From positions 1-20,042 of IMG/VR virus record IMGVR_UViG_3300020213_000136: DNA of 20,042 nucleotides, one strand, 5' to 3'. The DNA comes from a virus. The translations under genes were made by a program, and so were the position numbers. Numbering within the stretch: the first letter of the stretch is position 1; every line of letters starts with the position of its first letter. Below are positions 14,225-20,042 of this stretch, in pieces. Under the pieces are notes generated by a model. The model was not told where the DNA came from and made no database searches. It worked only from the letters and a program-made list of their open reading frames with translations.

Positions 14225-17200
14225 TGGCCATTGGGTTAGCTATCTGGGCCGGTATTACATTTGCGACCTTCATTGCCGGCAAGTACATGCAGGAGCACGC
14301 CAAGCGGAAGGCCTTGCGGCGATCTAAGGGCGAATTCGACGCCAACGCCTTCCCTATTTTAACCGAGGCCGCACCCTTGCCGATCCTCCTGGGCACGATA
14401 CGCATCAACCCGGCCATGGTCTGGTACTGGGTGAGAGACGGCGGGGCAGCGCCGGTCACAGAAACCTACTACGCCACCAATTACCCTTACAACTCGTACG
14501 AGAACCCAGTCGGCTGGAAGTACGGCGCGAGCTTGCACTTCATCCTGTGTTGTGCCGGACGAACCAACGACCACGACGTGGCGGTCCAGCCAGCCTATAC
14601 ACAAGGTGTCACTAATTTTTGGATCGGCGAAAAGAAGTTCGCGGACCTCAACGCCAACGACGCTATCTTGTCCACCCCCAACACTGTCGGAAGCTACTTC
14701 AACAAGCCCAACTTCTTCGGCGGGCAGGGCAAGGGCGGCGGCGCCGACGGCTACGTCGCTTGGCACGAGGGCGAGTCCAATACTGTCAACCCTGGGGTGT
14801 ACACAGACTGGGAGGCTTGGAAAAATCTTATTGCCTTGGCCCTGTCTCTAGGAGAGAGCGGCTACGACTCCCACACGCCCAATTACAGGTACTCGATAGG
14901 CGTATGCCTGAAAGACTTCTACTTCGGCGAGTCGCCTATGCTGCCTCCTGTTTCGTTTACGGCCCGGTGTCTGCCTAACTACGGCAATTCAATTATCGAG
15001 TCGAGGGTAAGCAACACACTAGGCCCGGACGCAAACCCGGCGGCGATTGTATACACCCTGTTGACTAACACTTGGTTTGGGATTGGACTTACGGCCGCCC
15101 AGGTTGATACGGCCAGCTTTCACGCGGTAGGGCAGACCCTCAATACAGAGGGTTTTGGCCTTACCGTGCTAGTGACGGGCGAGACTTCCCCTAAAGACTT
15201 AATCTCAGAAGTCCTCGAGCATATCGACGCGGTCATTTGGGAAGACCATGCAACCGGCACGGTCAAAATCAAACTTATCCGAGAAGACTACGTCGTCGCG
15301 AATATCACCCAACTGGATGAGACCAACGTTGTCGAGGTCGAGGAATACTCCGCGACGTCATGGGAAGATACGTACAACCTCGTACGTATCAACTACACCG
15401 ACAGGGCCAAAAACTACAAGACCACGTCACTCGCTATTCACGACCAGGCCAACTTCACGTTCCAGTCGAACAAGATCCGCGTCATAGACCTCAAGTTCCC
15501 CTACTGTATGACGGCAACCGTGGCCCGGAAGATTCTGGACCGCGAGCTGCGTACGTACTCGTTGCCCCGTCGGGCTATCCGCCTTACCGTGACGAGAGAA
15601 GCCCTCGAGCTGGTCCCGGGGTCGGTGTTCAAGCTTGATTGGCTGGACTACGACATCACGGGCATGGTCTGGCGTGTGACCCAGCTGGACCTGGGCACTC
15701 TCGACAAGAACACGGTAACGATCGAGGCCGTTCAAGACGTCTTCGACGCCGTGCGCAACACTCACTCAAACAGCGAAGACGATAACTTGTTGCAGACCGA
15801 CCTGGACCTGCCGGCCCCGGTGCGAGCCACGCAAATCAAAGGCCGCGACATCGGGGTCATCGAGCTGCCGTCTTTCTTCCTGGATCAACTCGAAGATCAG
15901 AACCTGTTCGTAGATCCGAACCGCATCTCGAAGATCATGTTCGTGTTCACGCCAACCGTCGCGGCGGACAAGGTGTCCGGGTCTAGCTACCAGGTTGAGA
16001 TGTCCATCAACGGCGGTGACGTGAAACTGGCGGAGAATAGCCTGCTGTTTCACGACTACGCCCAGGTTGATACGTACTATCCATTCGACACGGACAGCTA
16101 CGACACGGCCGTGGGCTTGATCATTAAGAACGTATCCAACCCTGCACTGCTGGCCGCCGCTACTGTAGCCGAGATTCGAGAGTTCGGACAAAACTTGATC
16201 ATGGTCAACGGCGAGTTCCTGTCTTTCGAGACGGTAACGGACAACTTGGACGGCACCTACACGCTCGGAAACGTCTGGCGCGAGCTTCTAGACACATCCG
16301 CTCGGGACCTTGAAGCAGACGATGTTGTCGTGTTCTTGACCCCCCGGTCGCTGCACAACGTCACCAAGTCCATCTTTAACGGTGACGAGACTATAAGTCT
16401 CACTGCACGCTCTTACAACGGCGTGTCCCTGTCCGACGAAGCGACATACTCGAACTTCGACTTGGACAAGAGGCCGCTACTGCCGGCGCCTCCGCAGAAC
16501 GTCAAGGTCCGGTTCGACAATATGGACCCCAACGTCCAGTCGAGTCACACCCGCACCGTCGTAGAGATCAACACCGACCCCGAAATTGACTTTACCTGGA
16601 ACCAACGTACTCGCCTGGCTGGTGCGGTTGTTCGCGGAGATGACGCTTCTGTATCCCCCGAAGACGGAACCCTTTACGAGATCCAAGCCAAACATCGGTA
16701 CGACAATGCCTGGACGACCATTGCGACGGCTATCGCCGCCGGAACGACGGCCTCCGCCTGGGTCAACGAACTGCTTCCGTATGGCGACACGGAGCTACGG
16801 ATACAAGCTTACCGGGACATTGACATCACAGGTGTCACGGACACTCGCTACTCGTTCGATGGGCCAATTGTTCGGTTCGACAACGCCTACTACAGACAGC
16901 TGCTCAAGAGCCCCAACGGCAACAACCGAGCCGAAGGCTGGACAGTAACTAACGGAACCTGGAGCCACAACTTCGCCTCTACTCCATTATGGGGGGCCGT
17001 CGGCACCGTTATCAAACAAACCACGACAGGCGCCGCCGAGTACGTTGAGTACCAAGTCGTGGATATTGAGGACATGCACATCATAGGGTCCGACTGTGGC
17101 AGCATCAGCCTCTCTTTCTATGTCATGGCCGACGCCGCTACGGCACACCAGTACAAGGTAAGTCTGGAAGTGCTCAAGGCCGACGGTACGACGGCAGTGA

Positions 17201-18693
17201 CTACAGAGGCAGTAAGCAACGTCGACGTCTGGACTGTTCCGAGTACCGGGACCTGGGACTATGTCACTGTCACTTCGAATACGAATTTCGAAGCCGCTAA
17301 GATCCGGGTCAAACTCCGGGTCAACCAAGGAGACGCTGTCGCCCCGCAAATTTGCTTCACGAGACTTGACCTTCGAATGGGCGCAATCTCAACGAACCAG
17401 GCCACCAATGGTGACTTCACCACGAACCTTTCTGGGTGGAGCACCGCCGTAGGCACCTGGGCGTGGGACAACACCCTCGCCAGCTTGCGTCAACCAGACT
17501 TGGTTGGCGGGTTCGCCACGTCAACCGACGGAACCGACAACGCAGAGCTTTACCAAGACATTGACGTTCCCGACGCCTACAGCAACTTCACCGGGGCAAC
17601 CCCTGCGGCCAGCTATCCAGGAAACAGCCATGTACTGGTCAAATGGGCTCAGGGCAGCGCACTTAGTACAGAAACTGAGAAGGTAATTGTTGAGGCGAGA
17701 GCTTTGGACCAGACTGTACTGGCTTCGATTGATTCTGGCTTCTTGGCACAGACCGAGGCTAGCAGATCGTGGCGTTACAGGGAAGTTGCCCTCGAGCTAC
17801 CGGATGACACAGCCCATGTCCGCGTTCGACTTGTCGCTGAGGGCGAGGGCGCTTTAGGCAATTCAGCGTTCGACAAGGTCGAGGTAATCTACGCCAAGTT
17901 CGTCCCCTTGATGGTTGCCTCTGCCCAACAGATGGAAGACCGCCTCGGTTACGCACCCGCCCTGTTGTGGAAGTTCGATGTCAACTCCACTGCAACAGCC
18001 GTCAATGACTTGGTGGCCGCCACGCCTCTAACCGAGAACAACACCAGCGTGAGCTGGGCTGCTTCGAACACTGCCTCTAACCATCGATGCCTGCGCTTCA
18101 ATTCAACTTCGTATAAAGTTGAAGCCTCTGCGTCCTCCGTTTTCCAAACGGCACTTACGTCGTTCGCAGTATATTTGGAGTTCTCACAGGTAGACCTAGA
18201 AGGGGACCAGCAAGGCAATCTCATCTCCAAGTGTGATGCGAATGGGCTCGGCTGGCGAGTCACCTATGACAACGAAATGGTCACTTTCTCGGTGAACAAC
18301 GGAACCACCCAGGCGTCGGTGACCGCCGCTACTAGCACTTTAAGAAACCCCTACGCCAACCAGTTCCTGTTCGTCTGCAAGAAGACGGCAGACGGTTATC
18401 TGGACTTGTCGATGATCCATGCGGCCTACTACGGCACAGACGTACAGTGCGTCAAGGTAGCGGGGTCTGTGACAGAGGCCGACTTTACCGCGTTCGGGGA
18501 CTTCACGAATACTGGCATCTTGACCCTGGGCGCAAACGCCTACACGGCGGGCGCCGCCTGGGAGAACGACGCTGTCACCGGCATCAACTACATCCAGATG
18601 GCCCTGTTTTCCGGGGCAAATGCCGAGCAGTTCGTGGTCGGGGACCTGGAGCGATTGCGACTGTCGAAAGGCTATAGAAACACGGCAATCTAA
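14224..18693 (+). CDS. J: Tail tip / host-recognition protein (J-like) with carbohydrate-binding and LamG-like modules
   Basis: The 1489-residue product has a hydrophobic N-terminus (MAIGLAIWAGITFATFIAGK) followed by a basic helix, common in J/gp15-type proteins. LPILLGTIRINPAMVWYW, then LHFILCCAGRTNDHDV and TNFWIGEKKF, precede a Phage-tail_3-like core (about 320-470: VLEHIDAVIWEDHATGTVKI, VRINYTDRAKNYK). A fibronectin-III-like domain lies at about 754-884. Two related jelly-roll, carbohydrate-binding-like modules follow (about 895-1030, GWTVTNGTWSHNF; about 1060-1230, GWSTAVGTWAWDN). The end is a LamG/concanavalin-like domain (about 1243-1485: LLWKFDVNSTA, YINYIQMALFSG region). It closes the tail tip and the C-terminal modules probably bind the receptor. 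AGGGAG at 14211-14216 and a TAATG overlap fix the start. Confidence 0.85.
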   Translation: MAIGLAIWAGITFATFIAGKYMQEHAKRKALRRSKGEFDANAFPILTEAAPLPILLGTIRINPAMVWYWVRDGGAAPVTETYYATNYPYNSYENPVGWKYGASLHFILCCAGRTNDHDVAVQPAYTQGVTNFWIGEKKFADLNANDAILSTPNTVGSYFNKPNFFGGQGKGGGADGYVAWHEGESNTVNPGVYTDWEAWKNLIALALSLGESGYDSHTPNYRYSIGVCLKDFYFGESPMLPPVSFTARCLPNYGNSIIESRVSNTLGPDANPAAIVYTLLTNTWFGIGLTAAQVDTASFHAVGQTLNTEGFGLTVLVTGETSPKDLISEVLEHIDAVIWEDHATGTVKIKLIREDYVVANITQLDETNVVEVEEYSATSWEDTYNLVRINYTDRAKNYKTTSLAIHDQANFTFQSNKIRVIDLKFPYCMTATVARKILDRELRTYSLPRRAIRLTVTREALELVPGSVFKLDWLDYDITGMVWRVTQLDLGTLDKNTVTIEAVQDVFDAVRNTHSNSEDDNLLQTDLDLPAPVRATQIKGRDIGVIELPSFFLDQLEDQNLFVDPNRISKIMFVFTPTVAADKVSGSSYQVEMSINGGDVKLAENSLLFHDYAQVDTYYPFDTDSYDTAVGLIIKNVSNPALLAAATVAEIREFGQNLIMVNGEFLSFETVTDNLDGTYTLGNVWRELLDTSARDLEADDVVVFLTPRSLHNVTKSIFNGDETISLTARSYNGVSLSDEATYSNFDLDKRPLLPAPPQNVKVRFDNMDPNVQSSHTRTVVEINTDPEIDFTWNQRTRLAGAVVRGDDASVSPEDGTLYEIQAKHRYDNAWTTIATAIAAGTTASAWVNELLPYGDTELRIQAYRDIDITGVTDTRYSFDGPIVRFDNAYYRQLLKSPNGNNRAEGWTVTNGTWSHNFASTPLWGAVGTVIKQTTTGAAEYVEYQVVDIEDMHIIGSDCGSISLSFYVMADAATAHQYKVSLEVLKADGTTAVTTEAVSNVDVWTVPSTGTWDYVTVTSNTNFEAAKIRVKLRVNQGDAVAPQICFTRLDLRMGAISTNQATNGDFTTNLSGWSTAVGTWAWDNTLASLRQPDLVGGFATSTDGTDNAELYQDIDVPDAYSNFTGATPAASYPGNSHVLVKWAQGSALSTETEKVIVEARALDQTVLASIDSGFLAQTEASRSWRYREVALELPDDTAHVRVRLVAEGEGALGNSAFDKVEVIYAKFVPLMVASAQQMEDRLGYAPALLWKFDVNSTATAVNDLVAATPLTENNTSVSWAASNTASNHRCLRFNSTSYKVEASASSVFQTALTSFAVYLEFSQVDLEGDQQGNLISKCDANGLGWRVTYDNEMVTFSVNNGTTQASVTAATSTLRNPYANQFLFVCKKTADGYLDLSMIHAAYYGTDVQCVKVAGSVTEADFTAFGDFTNTGILTLGANAYTAGAAWENDAVTGINYIQMALFSGANAEQFVVGDLERLRLSKGYRNTAI

Positions 18694-18699
18694 TTTTGC

Positions 18700-18728
18700 T
18701 TGCACCGAGTGTGAAGAGTGTTTATAGT
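18700..18728 (+). promoter_or_regulatory. Repeated regulatory-like site, copy D; candidate promoter for the helicase gene
   Basis: TTGCAC (18700-18705), a 17-nt spacer and TATAGT (18723-18728) fit a sigma70-type promoter. The spacer carries GAGTGTGAAGAGTGT (18707-18721), the repeated motif with its 9-nt period. The gap 18694-18745 holds no terminator that I can see. The predicted transcript start near 18735 falls on the Shine-Dalgarno of the helicase gene, giving a very short leader, which is a weakness of the promoter reading. Confidence 0.45.
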
Positions 18729-18745
18729 CGTGGCAGGAGTAGGGA

Positions 18746-20042
18746 GTGGATTTCGAGTTCAAAACGCAACCGTTTGCGCATCAGATGCGCATCTGGGAGG
18801 AGACCAAGGACAGGGAGTTCCATGGGCTGTTCCTAGAAATGGGCGTGGGCAAAACAAAGATCGCCATCGACACGGCCGCCTGGAAGTATCTAAACCAGGA
18901 CTGTAATGGCCTGCTGGTCATCGCCCCTAATGGCGTACACCAAAACTGGATCTTTGAAGAGATTCCGAAGCACTGGCCGGACGACGTCCCGTACTCGGCG
19001 GCCGTCTACTACTCGTCCAAATCGAAGTCCCAGAAGCAGCAAAAAGCAGTGGCGGCGATCCTCGACGCCAGCCACCACCGGGTCGCCATTCTCTCTATGA
19101 GCTACGACGCCCTGAACACGGAAGCCGGACGAGAGACGGCCGAGCGGTTTCTGAAGACTCGCAAGAACCCTATGATGATCTGCGACGAGTCGGCGCGAAT
19201 CAAGACGCCGTCGGCCAAGCGCACCCAGGCGATTGTATCGATGCGCGGCAACAGCGGACTGGCCTCTCTTGCCAAGTACCGCTGGGCACTTACCGGCACG
19301 CCAGTAGCTAACGGCCCGTTCGACGTCTTCACCCAAATCAAGTTCCTGAACCCGCAATTCTGGATGCAGTACGGGCTGTCGCCCTTCTCGGTGTTCAAGC
19401 GGGTGTTCGGCATCTTCGAGGCGAGGCCGTTCGCCAAGGGGGGCGTCTGCGTCGGGTATCAGAACCTGGAGCGCCTGCACACACTACTAGACCAAGTCTC
19501 TACCCGGATCACGAAAGACGAGTGCCTGGACTTGCCGCCCAAGATTTACAAGAAGCTGTTCTTCGCCCTGTCTGAGGACACCCAGGCCCTGTATGACGGG
19601 CTCCGGGACAACTACATGGTGGATCTCGAGGGCGGAGCCGAGATCAACGCCCCACTGGCGATCGTCCGGCTCACTCGTCTCCAACAACTAACCTGTGGGT
19701 TTATGTCTGTGGATGGCGAACAAGGGGTCCAGCCGTTGCTGGACAAGAAGGGCAAGCCGGATAACCCCCGCCTGGCGCTCCTCAAAGAGATCTGCGAAGA
19801 CCTGGACTCGGCCATCATCTGGGGCCGGTATCAGAAGGACATCGACAACATTGTTGCCGCACTAGGGAGTGATAAGTGTGCAGTGATTGACGGTCGAGTC
19901 CCGGACCATCAGCGCAAAGAGCTGATCGACAAGTTTCAGTCGGGTGCGGTGCCCTACTTTGTAGGCAACCCGGCGGCTATCTCGGAAGGCGTAACGTTGC
20001 ACCGCACCTCGGCTGTCATCTACTACTCGAACAGTTTCAAGC
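18746..20042 (+). CDS. SNF2-family DNA helicase/ATPase, 3' end outside the window
   Basis: 432 codons are open to the right edge. GTG 18746 is preceded by AGGAG (18735-18739) at ideal spacing; the first residues are MDFEFKTQPFAHQMRIWEE, the Q-like HQ motif. Motif I is LFLEMGVGKTKIAI, Ia is LLVIAPNGVHQNW, II is MMICDESARIKTPSAKR (DESx), III is YRWALTGTPVANGPFD, followed by the second RecA lobe (AIIWGRYQKDI and, near the edge, FVGNPAAISEGVTLHRTSA as motif V). Motif VI is not yet reached. Phage SNF2 enzymes translocate on dsDNA in replication, recombination or defence evasion; the substrate here is unknown. This gene ends the tail module. A partial copy of the repeated AAGTGT site lies inside it. 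Confidence 0.9.
   Translation, partial: MDFEFKTQPFAHQMRIWEETKDREFHGLFLEMGVGKTKIAIDTAAWKYLNQDCNGLLVIAPNGVHQNWIFEEIPKHWPDDVPYSAAVYYSSKSKSQKQQKAVAAILDASHHRVAILSMSYDALNTEAGRETAERFLKTRKNPMMICDESARIKTPSAKRTQAIVSMRGNSGLASLAKYRWALTGTPVANGPFDVFTQIKFLNPQFWMQYGLSPFSVFKRVFGIFEARPFAKGGVCVGYQNLERLHTLLDQVSTRITKDECLDLPPKIYKKLFFALSEDTQALYDGLRDNYMVDLEGGAEINAPLAIVRLTRLQQLTCGFMSVDGEQGVQPLLDKKGKPDNPRLALLKEICEDLDSAIIWGRYQKDIDNIVAALGSDKCAVIDGRVPDHQRKELIDKFQSGAVPYFVGNPAAISEGVTLHRTSAVIYYSNSFK
19866..19887 (+). promoter_or_regulatory. Repeated regulatory-like site, copy E (partial), inside the helicase gene
   Basis: GTGATAAGTGTGCA (19869-19882) is identical over 14 bases to copy A (3402-3415), and AGTGAT follows where copy A has AATAAT. 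The left half-site is degenerate (GGAGTG). TTGCCG, the -35-like hexamer of copy B, also lies upstream at about 19853-19858, but at a different distance. The copy is in the coding frame as GSDKCAVID. It is the weakest of the five copies. Confidence 0.3.

Noticed and set aside
18718-18906. GTG-started frame of 62 codons between tip and helicase genes
   Set aside because: It overlaps the helicase gene out of frame; the helicase frame has clear motifs and its own Shine-Dalgarno.
1-20042. tRNA genes, CRISPR arrays, insertion sequences, integrase or attachment sites
   Set aside because: I looked for cloverleaf-like segments, regular direct repeats with spacers, transposase motifs and terminal inverted repeats and saw none.

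Overview
The window is a 20 kb stretch of a tailed double-stranded DNA bacteriophage genome (or prophage) with siphovirus morphology. Every gene I can support lies on the + strand. The gene order is that of a lambda-like/GTA-like long non-contractile tail: virion accessory proteins, adaptor, stopper, tail terminator, tail tube, G/GT frameshift chaperones, tape measure, distal-tail protein, FeS hub (gpL-like), large J-like tip protein. The sequence is moderately GC-rich. Genes are packed with TAATG, ATGA, TAGTG and GTGA stop/start overlaps, and GTG starts are frequent. The lambda-type frameshift heptamer, gpL-type cysteines and a J-like tip suggest a Gram-negative host; the sequence does not name the host.

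Layout. 1-77: C-terminus of an upstream gene, probably a head protein. 78-173: a strong 12-bp hairpin with a competing 5' hairpin. 174-3398: five small genes, four for beta-rich or repeat-bearing presumed virion proteins and one for a coiled-coil protein, with a 148-nt gap (2693-2840) that holds a bulged hairpin and a start-less reading frame. 3435-3671: a small membrane/coiled-coil protein. 3671-5015: head-to-tail joining proteins (DnaT-like adaptor, putative stopper, terminator). 5022-6524: tail tube protein. 6521-7138: an exported trypsin-like serine protease placed unexpectedly inside the tail operon. 7166-8019: tail assembly chaperone G and its -1 frameshift product GT. 7952-8392: HK97 gp10-like protein. 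8392-12186: tape measure. 12183-18693: distal tail, hub and tip/host-recognition proteins. 18746 to the right edge: a SNF2-family helicase that probably begins the next (DNA metabolism) module.

The genes work together as follows: adaptor, stopper and terminator join the head to the tail; the G and GT chaperones keep the tape measure soluble; tube subunits polymerise around it; the tip complex (distal protein, FeS hub, tip protein with carbohydrate-binding and LamG-like modules) binds the host.

The least conventional signal is a family of near-identical sites built from the half-site AAGTGT repeated at a 9-nt period (NAGTGTGANAAGTGT). All copies are in the same orientation, at 3398, 4874, 6517, 18707 and (partial) 19866, at gene borders and also inside genes. 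Two copies form the 17-bp spacer of a plausible sigma70-like promoter. They may be phage promoters or dispersed regulator-binding sites comparable in layout to mycobacteriophage stoperators. The second unusual item is the serine protease, whose start codon lies inside one of these sites.
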